Positions 57,098-64,000 of a stretch of 64,000 nucleotides of DNA are shown in pieces. The stretch spans positions 1 to 64,000 of the forward strand of contig JACAER010000050.1 in NCBI GenBank assembly GCA_013388745.1, in the 5' to 3' direction. Position 1 is the stretch's first letter, and every line of letters begins with the position of its first letter. The notes beneath the pieces are model-generated. The model was not told where the DNA came from. It did not search any database and saw only the letters and a list, made by a program, of their open reading frames with translations. A program made the translations under genes and the position numbers. Origin of the DNA: Chloroflexota bacterium. Its GTDB lineage: Bacteria > Chloroflexota > Anaerolineae > Aggregatilineales > Phototrophicaceae.

Positions 57098-58879
57098 CTA
57101 ATTATAGCGCTCCAGCAGCATAATGTAATTGACATCGACACGCCCGCGCGCGCCGGGCGCCATACAGCCGCCAAGTACGACTTCGCCGCCCTCGAAAAGC
57201 TGGCTGTAGACGTACAATTCTTTGATGCCCCACCATTCGTCCTCGACTTCGATGCTCATGTCTTCGCGCTCCCAAGCGCGCATCCAATCGGGGGGTTGCA
57301 GCGCCGCGCCAGGGTAGGCGATATACACTTTGGCGCGCCCCGCCAGCGGCAGGCGCAGGTATTCGGCCTCGCGGCGTTCGCGTTCCAGCCAGGGCAGGCG
57401 GATGGCCGGCAGGCCGCTGAGCGCGACGGGAATTTTGCGCACCGTTGTTTCGCGATCGCTGTAGGGCTGCGCGCCGACGCGCATGATGTAGCCGTCGTAG
57501 GGCGCGGTGACTGCGCAAGGGTCGGCGGGGTATTTGCTCTGGTACGCACCGACAGTGCCGCCGCTCTCGTGGGCGACGATGCTCAGACCACCGACAACCG
57601 ACGTGAGCGGGTCGATTTCGCGCAGTTTGTCCGCGCCGAACAAGCGCGTCAGCATTTGCACAAAAGCCGGGACGAGCGAACTGCCGCCCGTGCGCACCAC
57701 CGCCTCGATCTGCGCGGCGCGCAGCCCGGCTTCGGCCAGCACGTCGTGGAGACCCTGTTCGACAGCTTTGAGTTCCTGGCGGATCAACATCTCGAAGCGC
57801 GGGCGCGAAATGAGTTCGCGCAGATGGATGTTTTCGAAATTGAATTGCAGCGTGGTGTGCAGATGGTCGCTGAGGTCGCGCTTGGCCTGTTCGCAGCGGC
57901 TGAACAGGCTGAAACCGACATTTTTGCTGACGAGGGTTTTGAGCGCGTCGATGCTTTTGGGATGTCTGGAGGCGCGCCGCAGCCGGTTGAAGGTTTCGAC
58001 ATAATTGGAACGCGACAGCTCGTTCATCGTCTGCCAACTGGCGAGCGCTTCGAGCACATCATGCGGCAGATGTTCGCCCAGATCGGGGTTTTCGCCGAAG
58101 TATTTGAGCAGCGCGAAGAAAATGCGACGGTCAAGATCGTCGCCGCCCACCAGCACGCCGCGCGTCGCCAGCACATGCGGCGGGCGTCCCGCGCCGACTT
58201 CGGCTACCGTCAGATCGAGCGTGCCGCCGCCAAAATCGAAGACCAGCACGGTGATGCGTTTCAGCGTACTGATGTGATAGAGATAGAGCGCGCCGATCGG
58301 TTCCATGGCAAAGCGGATGTCGCGGAAGCCCGCCGCGCGCCCGGCCTTGTAGATGATTTCCTCCGCGCGCAGCGAGATACGCGGGTCGTCGGAAAATTTG
58401 ACTGGGCGGCCAATCACCACCTCATCGCAGCTTTGCTCAAACTGCGCTTCGGCGCGCGCTTTGAGTTCGCGCAGCAGCGGGGTGATCAGTTCGTCCACCG
58501 TGTAAAAGCGGTCAAAAATCTGCGTGCCTTCGTAGTGTTCCAGCCGCAGCGCGGTTTTGACCGATTGCAGCAAACGCCCGCTGGCGGCATCGTCGAAAGT
58601 GACGACCACCGGCACGTTGTAGATGATAGGCGCGTCCTTGCCGGAGACGACGACTTCGATCACGCCGATTTCGCGGCTGCGCCACTGCACCGCGCGCCCG
58701 GTTTCGCGTTGAAGATAAAGCTGGGCCGCCGCGCTGCCCAGCGTGGCCTGATGCTGACGATCGATATAGAGAAGTGAAGGGAGAATGGCCGCTTGATTGA
58801 TGTGTACGGGATGTAAAGTGACGCCGTCGTAGACTGCTGCCGCCGAATTGGTCGTGCCGAAGTCAATCCCCAAACGCAT
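57098..58879 (-). CDS. Hsp70-family protein (atypical DnaK-like)
   Basis: 593 residues. N-terminal ATPase domain: MRLGIDFGTTNSAAAVYDGV (phosphate 1), VLVFDFGGGTLDLTVAEVG (phosphate 2) and IEAVVRTGGSSLVPAFVQMLTRLFG (adenosine), as in Hsp70/actin-fold proteins. After about residue 430 the sequence is unlike the DnaK substrate-binding domain: it is about 160 residues, with few of the beta-sandwich landmarks, ending GARGRVDVNYIMLLERYN. No DnaJ or GrpE lies beside it. It may be a specialised chaperone or sensor rather than the housekeeping DnaK. Confidence 0.88.
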   Translation of the reverse strand: MRLGIDFGTTNSAAAVYDGVTLHPVHINQAAILPSLLYIDRQHQATLGSAAAQLYLQRETGRAVQWRSREIGVIEVVVSGKDAPIIYNVPVVVTFDDAASGRLLQSVKTALRLEHYEGTQIFDRFYTVDELITPLLRELKARAEAQFEQSCDEVVIGRPVKFSDDPRISLRAEEIIYKAGRAAGFRDIRFAMEPIGALYLYHISTLKRITVLVFDFGGGTLDLTVAEVGAGRPPHVLATRGVLVGGDDLDRRIFFALLKYFGENPDLGEHLPHDVLEALASWQTMNELSRSNYVETFNRLRRASRHPKSIDALKTLVSKNVGFSLFSRCEQAKRDLSDHLHTTLQFNFENIHLRELISRPRFEMLIRQELKAVEQGLHDVLAEAGLRAAQIEAVVRTGGSSLVPAFVQMLTRLFGADKLREIDPLTSVVGGLSIVAHESGGTVGAYQSKYPADPCAVTAPYDGYIMRVGAQPYSDRETTVRKIPVALSGLPAIRLPWLERERREAEYLRLPLAGRAKVYIAYPGAALQPPDWMRAWEREDMSIEVEDEWWGIKELYVYSQLFEGGEVVLGGCMAPGARGRVDVNYIMLLERYN

Positions 58880-58969
58880 CGTTGTGACCCCTTGTTACCC
58901 CTTGAGGACGCACAAGGATAGCACAGTTTGGGCGCGTGTCAAGCCTGCTTCTGTGGGCCGCCTAGCGCC

Positions 58970-60310
58970 TCAGAAATTGAGTTTGTCGAGCACTTCTGAA
59001 CGGCGCGCGCGGCGTTTCATGCGCGGGTTGAGCAGGCTGCTGTCGTAGGTGGCGCGCAGGCGCAGCGTCGCCCACAGCGTAAACCCCGCCGCCACCAGGC
59101 CGATAATGAGGTAAATAATCGGGGTGATTGCCCAGCCGAAGAGGCTGCCGAAAATCACGGTCGCGCCGACCAGCACCGCCGCCATAATGACGCCGCTGGC
59201 GGGCACATAGCTGTCGATAAACATGCTGACGCGCCCGCGCCGTTCTTCCGGCACCAGCGCTTGAAAGGTCTTGCGGGTTGTCTGGTCGATGGTGTAGTAC
59301 ATCACCCAGGCGAAGATCATGCCGCCGGTGGTCAGCAGCAGCAGCGACGACACCAGCGCCGCCGCTACGATCAGCGTCATGCTCAGGGGAGTAAGCAGAA
59401 AAGCGTTTTTCAGTCCGATGGCTTTGATCAGGCGGCTGGTGATAAACACGGTCATAAGAATGCTGGAGCCGGTCAAAATCAGGCGGTACAACCCGTAAAA
59501 ACGCTGGAAATCGGCGTCGGGCACAGCGCTGGAAGTCACGGAAAGGAAATTGTAGCGGATAACAGTAATGACGATCGCCAGCCCAAGATACGCCATGCTC
59601 ATGTAGCGGAAAGAATCGACGTTTTTGACAAACTCCCAGCCTTCGCTGATGGTGTGACGAATAGATTCGCCCTTGTGCTGCGCGCCAGGTGCCGCCGCGC
59701 TGCCGTCGCGCAGCCCGAAAACGACAATGATGTACAGCAGGATAAAAATACCGGCGTTGAGGCTGAGCAGTTCAATCGAGGTCAACGCCTGGCTTTTGAG
59801 CAGCTCCGGCGCAAACGTCGCCATCAGAATGCCGGCAACCTGGCCGAAGAAGCCGAAGCCGATCAACAGCGGGAAAATGCGCGTGCCCTGCGCCATCTGG
59901 AAGCGATCATTCGCCAGCACCCAGAAGATCAGCGGGAAAAAGAGCCACTGCTGGTCGCTGAGCAGGAACAAGAGCGAAAAACTCAACCACTCCGGCGCGC
60001 CCACCGCGAACAGCAGGCGCAGCGTGATATAAGCGCCGGCGACGATCAAACACACCCAGCGCATCAGATGCACGCGATTAAAGCGATCGACAACCAGCGA
60101 TTGCAGCCCGGCAGAAACGATGATGAGCAGCATGCCGATGATCCACACGATCAGGATGTTCGACACGTCTACCTGGCTCAGGAAGCCGCTGGTTGCCACC
60201 ACTTCGGAGACTTCCAGCGCGAAGGAATTGCCGAACAGCAGCAGACCCATCAGCAGGACAAGTCCCGCTTCGCCCGATTGCAGATTCAAGACACGTTTGA
60301 GGAGATTCAT
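58970..60310 (-). CDS. Polytopic transporter resembling NTT/MFS nucleotide translocases
   Basis: 446 residues with about 12 transmembrane helices. The opening LLKRVLNLQSGEAGLVLLMGLLLFGNSFALEVSEVVATSGFLSQ and the WIIGMLLIIVSAGLQSLVVDRFNRVHLMRWV loop resemble the NTT/MFS-like family related to ATP/ADP translocases. The loop VPEERRGRVSMFIDSYVPASGVIMAAV is also family-like. The C-terminus is basic (NPRMKRRARRSEVLDKLNF). Substrate unknown. Confidence 0.75.
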   Translation of the reverse strand: MNLLKRVLNLQSGEAGLVLLMGLLLFGNSFALEVSEVVATSGFLSQVDVSNILIVWIIGMLLIIVSAGLQSLVVDRFNRVHLMRWVCLIVAGAYITLRLLFAVGAPEWLSFSLLFLLSDQQWLFFPLIFWVLANDRFQMAQGTRIFPLLIGFGFFGQVAGILMATFAPELLKSQALTSIELLSLNAGIFILLYIIVVFGLRDGSAAAPGAQHKGESIRHTISEGWEFVKNVDSFRYMSMAYLGLAIVITVIRYNFLSVTSSAVPDADFQRFYGLYRLILTGSSILMTVFITSRLIKAIGLKNAFLLTPLSMTLIVAAALVSSLLLLTTGGMIFAWVMYYTIDQTTRKTFQALVPEERRGRVSMFIDSYVPASGVIMAAVLVGATVIFGSLFGWAITPIIYLIIGLVAAGFTLWATLRLRATYDSSLLNPRMKRRARRSEVLDKLNF

Positions 60311-60330
60311 GCTGAGCCTTCAAAACACAG

Positions 60331-60438
60331 TAAAGAGCGGCGTGAATAAAGAACGGCGGCGCGAATAAAGAACGGCGGCGCGAATAAAGAACGGCGGCGC
60401 GAATAAAGAGCGGCGGTCCGAATAAAGAGCGGCGGCCC
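60331..60438. repeat. Tandem repeat of a 19-base unit, about 5.7 copies
   Basis: Unit GAATAAAGAACGGCGGCGC. Full copies start at 60344, 60363, 60382, 60401 and 60420 (the last two vary at a few bases: GAGCGGCGGTCC and GAGCGGCGGCCC), after a partial copy at 60331. No dyad or CRISPR-like spacer is present. It fills the spacer between the NTT-like gene and the HAMP sensor gene. Confidence 0.9.
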
Positions 60439-60472
60439 GAAAAACAAAGAGGAGCGCCGGATGAAGCGCTCC
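60439..60472 (-). terminator. Intrinsic terminator of the HAMP sensor gene
   Basis: On the minus strand GGAGCGC-N8-GCGCTCC (60472-60451) is followed by a T-rich tract (TCTTTGTTTTTC). It lies about 50 bases after the stop of the gene at 60524. Confidence 0.65.
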
Positions 60473-60523
60473 TACAATACCTTTTCAGAGTAGGGTTTGT
60501 CAAAGCATGTGCGGCGCGGTGGG

Positions 60524-61996
60524 CTACGTTTCGGGCGTATCTTCGCCGGCGCGCGCATGACGCTGACGCATGTTCCTGGCTTTGGCAGCGATCGCGTCGA
60601 AGAATTCGGTTTCGACGATTTCCTTGATCTGCTGCTTGGCCTTGACCTGATCGATCTCGATCTTTAATTCCTTGACCTGCTGCTTGAGCGTTTCTTCGCG
60701 GCGGTAGACTTTCTGCGTCATATCGGCCAATACGCCGCCCAACTGGTCGATTTCGTCCGGGTAGCCTGTCGAGGGCGTGAGTTCGGAGAAGTTGGCCTTT
60801 TCGTACTGACCTTCGCCGACCAGTTTGGCGATGCTGGCGAGTTTGCGCAGCGGGTTGGTGAGCGCGCCGGCCAGCACATACACCAGCCCAAACAGCACTA
60901 CATACGCCAGTTCGAACGAGAGCACGATACTGTTGAGGATGTTCTGCTGGATTTGCAGCACGTAGCTGGCCTCGTAATCCAGCCCGACCGCGCCGACCAG
61001 ATTGCCATCGGAGTCGAAGAACGGCGCGTTGCCGGTGATCCACGAACCGAAGGCGTCGGTGTTGATGTCGGTGGAAATCAGCGTTTCCTGTGATTCCAGT
61101 GTTTGCAGATTGTCGCCGACGGCGCAGGTGGGACACGCTTCTTTGAACTGCACGCCGACCGGCGGTGTGAAGACGGCGCCGACGCTGCCGACATAGACAA
61201 TTGTGCCCGGTTCTGCGCCAAAGGTGTAGGAATACACAATCGCGCGTGGTTCGATCTGGAGAATCGTGCCGAACCACTGGACGTGATCCCAGTAGCGCTG
61301 ATCAGTGGGGTAAACACCGGGGGTTTCGGGGACTTCGGCCAGCAGGTCGCGCATGTCATCGCCGTGAATGCCGGCGACGGTGCCGGCCAGCGTGGCGCGC
61401 ATGTCTTCCACGACGCGGTTGAGCGCGGTTTGTGTCGAAAACTGGAAGAACCAGAAATAAGCGAGCGCGAAGACGATCGCGAAGACCGCCGTAAAGGCGA
61501 CCACCAGCTTGCCACGCAGGCCGTCGAACAGGCGGAAGACCTGCAACAGCAGCGCCGCACCCGCCAACAGCGCCAGCCAGAAGCCGAAGCCGAACACTGC
61601 GCCGCTGCTGACCAGTTCGCCGTCGACCTGTAACTGCTGGCCCAGCAGCAGCACGAAAAAGCCGTTGTAGAACAGCAGCACCAGCAGCCCGGCGATCACG
61701 AAGCCGATAGCTTTGTAGCGGCTGGGGTTGGCTTTGGCCGCGCCGCGTCGTTCGATCACCAGCGCGAAAACAGCGGCGATGGGCACCAGCGCCACCGCGA
61801 ACAGGCTTTGCGCATAAAATAAAGCGTTACCGTCGGACAAGGTGTCGGGAACGACCAGAAAAGCCAGCGCGCCAGGCTTCAGGATGCCCAACCAGGGCAT
61901 AAAAAAGAAGGCCAGCAAAATGGCGACGGCGCAAAGAATGGCGATCAGATCAGGGAGCACAAAAGTTTTCGGTGGCGGTGTGGTCTGGGCTGTCAT
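60524..61996 (-). CDS. HAMP-domain membrane sensor without an output domain
   Basis: About 490 residues from ATG 61996, with GGGAG upstream (an in-frame ATG at 62011 overlaps the GNAT stop by one base). The N-terminal 150 residues carry about four membrane helices. An extracytoplasmic double-Cache-like domain follows (about 195-350: NRVVEDMRATLAGTVAGIHGDDMRDLLAEVPETPG ... SWITGNAPFFDSDGNLVGAVGLDYEASYVL). A transmembrane helix, then HAMP (LTNPLRKLASIAKLVGEGQYEKANF) and a coiled coil (EETLKQQVKELKIEIDQVKAKQQIKEIVETEFF) end it. No kinase, cyclase or methyl-accepting hairpin is seen. Confidence 0.78.
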   Translation of the reverse strand: MTAQTTPPPKTFVLPDLIAILCAVAILLAFFFMPWLGILKPGALAFLVVPDTLSDGNALFYAQSLFAVALVPIAAVFALVIERRGAAKANPSRYKAIGFVIAGLLVLLFYNGFFVLLLGQQLQVDGELVSSGAVFGFGFWLALLAGAALLLQVFRLFDGLRGKLVVAFTAVFAIVFALAYFWFFQFSTQTALNRVVEDMRATLAGTVAGIHGDDMRDLLAEVPETPGVYPTDQRYWDHVQWFGTILQIEPRAIVYSYTFGAEPGTIVYVGSVGAVFTPPVGVQFKEACPTCAVGDNLQTLESQETLISTDINTDAFGSWITGNAPFFDSDGNLVGAVGLDYEASYVLQIQQNILNSIVLSFELAYVVLFGLVYVLAGALTNPLRKLASIAKLVGEGQYEKANFSELTPSTGYPDEIDQLGGVLADMTQKVYRREETLKQQVKELKIEIDQVKAKQQIKEIVETEFFDAIAAKARNMRQRHARAGEDTPET

Positions 61997-62010
61997 GCGG
62001 CTGTCTCCCA

Positions 62011-62766
62011 TCAGGCACTTGAGGGTTGAAACTGCTCAATCGAGTGTAGCGCGATTTGCAGCGCGCGGCTATCGGCCTGCAATTTATAGTGGTCGATATA
62101 GTAGGCGTGGACGAGACGCCGCCACAACTCGCGGTCATAAATATCAAGCGCGGTATTGTTTTTGGGCGGGAACATGCCCAGATGCATGGCGTGATAACCG
62201 AGCGCTTCGAGCGCGGCGATTTCGTCCGCTGTGCCGGAAAAGCCTTGCAGATCGTGCTGGCCGCTGACATCCGGCGGCTCATAGTAGGTGATGGGGATTT
62301 CGACCATGCCGTAGGTCTGGAAGCGTTCCAGCAGACGATCCGAATGCACTTCGCCGCCCATGACGGTGTAGGGCACGCTGCCGAACTGGCGCGCGTCGTC
62401 TTGCAGCGCTTCGACCATCGCGTCGAGGATGGCGTGCGCCAGCGGGCGGCCATCGGGCAGCACATAACGCCGCAGCGCAGGATACACGGCGATATCCATG
62501 CCCAGCCCGATATTCCAGCGCCGCACATATTCAAAAGCGGCCATCGCAGCGGGTTCGCCTGCTTTTTCGATCAGCCAGACATGGTGGAGGTGGTCGGCGT
62601 GCCTGGCGCCGGTCCGTTCGGTGGATTCTTCCAGCCGCGCCACATAATGGGCATACTGCGGCATAAGTTCGATAAAAATGTTGATCATCGCCTGCATACG
62701 GCGTACATCATCGCGCGTCAATTCGTAAAATGTTAAATCGCCAAGCTGCTTTTTAATCACCGACAC
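62011..62766 (-). CDS. GNAT-fold-like protein
   Basis: About 251 residues from GTG 62766 (or 62760); an open frame upstream to 62871 crosses the promoter and is non-coding. Residues about 1-120 resemble a GNAT acetyltransferase domain: LGDLTFYELTRDDVRRMQAMINIFIELMPQYAHYVARLEES, then HHVWLIEKAGEPAAMAAFEYVRRWNIGLGMDIAVYPALRRY. The rest (VLPDGRPLAHAILDAMVEALQDDARQFG ... ALGYHAMHLGMFPPKNNTALDIYDRELWRRLVHAYYIDHY) may be a second, degenerate GNAT half. Substrate unknown. It overlaps the sensor gene at its 3' end by one base. Confidence 0.6.
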   Translation of the reverse strand: MSVIKKQLGDLTFYELTRDDVRRMQAMINIFIELMPQYAHYVARLEESTERTGARHADHLHHVWLIEKAGEPAAMAAFEYVRRWNIGLGMDIAVYPALRRYVLPDGRPLAHAILDAMVEALQDDARQFGSVPYTVMGGEVHSDRLLERFQTYGMVEIPITYYEPPDVSGQHDLQGFSGTADEIAALEALGYHAMHLGMFPPKNNTALDIYDRELWRRLVHAYYIDHYKLQADSRALQIALHSIEQFQPSSA

Positions 62767-62805
62767 TTTTATCCCGCCTTTACTTATTTGCGGTATACGT
62801 AACTC

Positions 62806-62835
62806 ATTGTAAGGGAAAGTGCGCCGTTTTAGCAA
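62806..62835 (-). promoter_or_regulatory. Promoter for the GNAT/sensor genes
   Basis: TTGCTA (62835-62830), 18-base spacer, TACAAT (62811-62806) on the minus strand, 40 bases before the GTG at 62766. It decides the start downstream of the longest open frame. Confidence 0.55.
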
Positions 62836-62976
62836 GCGGGTTGAGCTTTTATTACTGCAAAGATTAGGCACGGCACAACTGAATTCAGACGAATTTCACG
62901 AGAGCGATGCGCTGTGGTAAAATCGGCCTGGCAGCGATGGGTATTTTTTACCGTTTTTTAAGGGATAGACGGAGTC

Positions 62977-64000
62977 ATGACGAGCGTCTGGAAACCGATT
63001 ATCGGGCTGGAGATTCACGCCGAGCTGGAAACGCACAGCAAAATGTTCAGCGCGTGCCCTGTGGTGCTGGAAGGCGAACCCAACACAGCAGTGGACGCCG
63101 TGACGCTGGGGCTGCCGGGCACGCTGCCGGTGATTAACGCGCGCGCTATCGAGATGGCGACGATGGTGGGGCTGGCGCTGCACTGCGACATCCCGCCGCT
63201 GAATCAGTTCGCGCGCAAAAGCTATTTTTACCCCGACCTGCCGAAAGGTTATCAGATCAGCCAGTATGATCGCCCGCTGGCGATCAACGGCTATCTGGAT
63301 ATCGAGGTCACGCCGGAAAAGGGCGAACCGTACAGCAAGCGCATCCGTATCCGCCGCGCGCATCTGGAAGAAGACACCGGCAAGCTGACGCATGTGGACG
63401 CGGCGCACAGCCTGGTGGATTACAACCGCGCCGGCGTGCCGCTGCTGGAAATCGTCACCGAGCCAGACATCAACAGCGCCGAAGAAGCCGAAGCCTTTGT
63501 GCGCCAACTGCGCGCGATTCTGCAATATCTGGGCGTCAACAGCGGCGATATGTCCAAAGGCGTGCTGCGCGCCGAGCCGAATATCAGCGTCATGCGCAGC
63601 GACGACAGCGCTTTTCGCACACGCACGGAAGTGAAAAACCTGAACAGTATCCGCAGCGTGTTCCGCTCGATCAACTACGAAGTGCAGCGGCAGATCAAAC
63701 TGCACGAAAGCGGCGAAGGCGTCAAACAGGCCACCGTGGGTTGGGACGAAAACAAACAAAAAACGTTCATCCAGCGCTACAAAGAACGCGCCGACGAGTA
63801 TCGTTATTTCCCAGAGCCGGATCTGCCCATTGTGGAGATGAGCCGCGCGTATGTGGCTGATGTGCGCGCGCGCCTGCCCGAACTGCCGGACGCCAAACGC
63901 GAGCGTTTCGTCAGCGCGCTGGGGCTGAGCCGCTATGATGCCGGCGTGCTGGTGGCCGAACAGGCCGTAGCGCATTACTATGAGGATGTGCTGGCGGCGG
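62977..64000 (+). CDS. gatB: Asp-tRNA(Asn)/Glu-tRNA(Gln) amidotransferase subunit B (partial, 3' end missing)
   Basis: Frame open from ATG 62977 (GGAG upstream) to the window edge, 341 codons of about 480. The catalytic GatB domain is clear: WKPIIGLEIHAELETHSKMFSACPV, ARKSYFYPDLPKGYQISQYDRPL, RAHLEEDTGKLTHVDAAHSLVDYNRAGVPLLEIVTEPD, LRAEPNISVMRSDD, TRTEVKNLNSIRSVFRSINYEVQRQ and ADEYRYFPEPDLPIVEM. It transamidates misacylated Glu-tRNA(Gln) and Asp-tRNA(Asn) together with GatA and GatC. GatA/GatC are not in the window. Confidence 0.97.
   Translation, partial: MTSVWKPIIGLEIHAELETHSKMFSACPVVLEGEPNTAVDAVTLGLPGTLPVINARAIEMATMVGLALHCDIPPLNQFARKSYFYPDLPKGYQISQYDRPLAINGYLDIEVTPEKGEPYSKRIRIRRAHLEEDTGKLTHVDAAHSLVDYNRAGVPLLEIVTEPDINSAEEAEAFVRQLRAILQYLGVNSGDMSKGVLRAEPNISVMRSDDSAFRTRTEVKNLNSIRSVFRSINYEVQRQIKLHESGEGVKQATVGWDENKQKTFIQRYKERADEYRYFPEPDLPIVEMSRAYVADVRARLPELPDAKRERFVSALGLSRYDAGVLVAEQAVAHYYEDVLAA

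Noticed and set aside
60331-60438. Possible CRISPR array
   Set aside because: Units are adjacent without spacers and there are no cas genes; it is a simple tandem repeat.
62767-62871. N-terminal extension of the GNAT-like protein
   Set aside because: The extra 35 codons span the promoter (62806-62835) and look non-coding; GTG at 62766 is preferred.

Overview
The window reads as one continuous stretch of a GC-rich (roughly 60 percent by eye) bacterial chromosome. The gene families suggest a member of the Chloroflexota, most likely Anaerolineae-like: two F420/deazaflavin-type Ddn proteins, a roadblock/LC7 protein, an FHA protein, a large membrane Ser/Thr kinase, a solitary Hsp70, a sortase, GT-C membrane proteins and many intergenic palindromes. 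The lineage is an inference from gene content; no rRNA or marker phylogeny is available here.

Layout. 1-63: edge of a possible IS630-type transposase. 253-3956: ArsR-type regulator divergent from a Ddn-like protein, then TPR, sortase and membrane-protein genes. 4208-7678 (minus): secreted or lipoprotein genes, a stand-alone PLAT protein and an aldo/keto reductase. 7818-9804: HEAT-like protein, trmD, roadblock protein. 9925-20624: FHA protein, an ECF sigma/putative anti-sigma pair, and divergently a 1125-residue helical protein, a P-loop ATPase, small ORFs and a kinase fused to a membrane domain; this looks like one signalling locus. 20877-20972 (minus): tRNA-Sec. 21143-24070: methyltransferase, MFS, membrane and Ddn-like genes. 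24078-31325 (minus): VOC and DUF3592 genes, then a sugar-uptake operon (GntR, SIS, binding protein, two permeases, ROK kinase) with a DasR/NagR-like operator. 31507-34988: degraded AraC gene, 2-hydroxyacid dehydrogenase, solitary hydantoinase A. 34985-37910: membrane protein plus an accessory pair with an OmpA/metzincin protein. 37935-44059 (minus): class III aminotransferase with an altered active-site residue, MoxR ATPase, then core genes uppS, frr, rlmB, cysS. 44314-51465: GT-C and other membrane proteins, MscS, a 44-residue membrane peptide, a Cys-rich unknown protein. 51741-52259: selenoprotein. 52291-56291 (minus): TPP-riboswitch-controlled thiamine transporter. 56297-62835 (minus): CoA-transferase subunit, Hsp70, NTT/MFS-like transporter, HAMP sensor, GNAT-like protein. 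62977-64000: gatB, cut by the window end.

The most notable discovery is a membrane-anchored thioredoxin-fold protein whose reading frame crosses a UGA exactly where the first Cys of CxxC belongs (UxxC), followed by a hairpin with the geometry of a bacterial SECIS. A tRNA-Sec gene lies 31 kb away in the same window. A normal gene caller would split this gene or call only half of it. Also notable: a degenerate repeat of about 100 bp in two inverted copies, each ending at the ribosome-binding site of a gene (one of them the selenoprotein); the accessory protein combining an eCIS-cargo-like N-terminal motif, an OmpA domain and a Met-turn metzincin site; the ECF/ATPase/kinase locus; and a recurrent set of intergenic palindromes.
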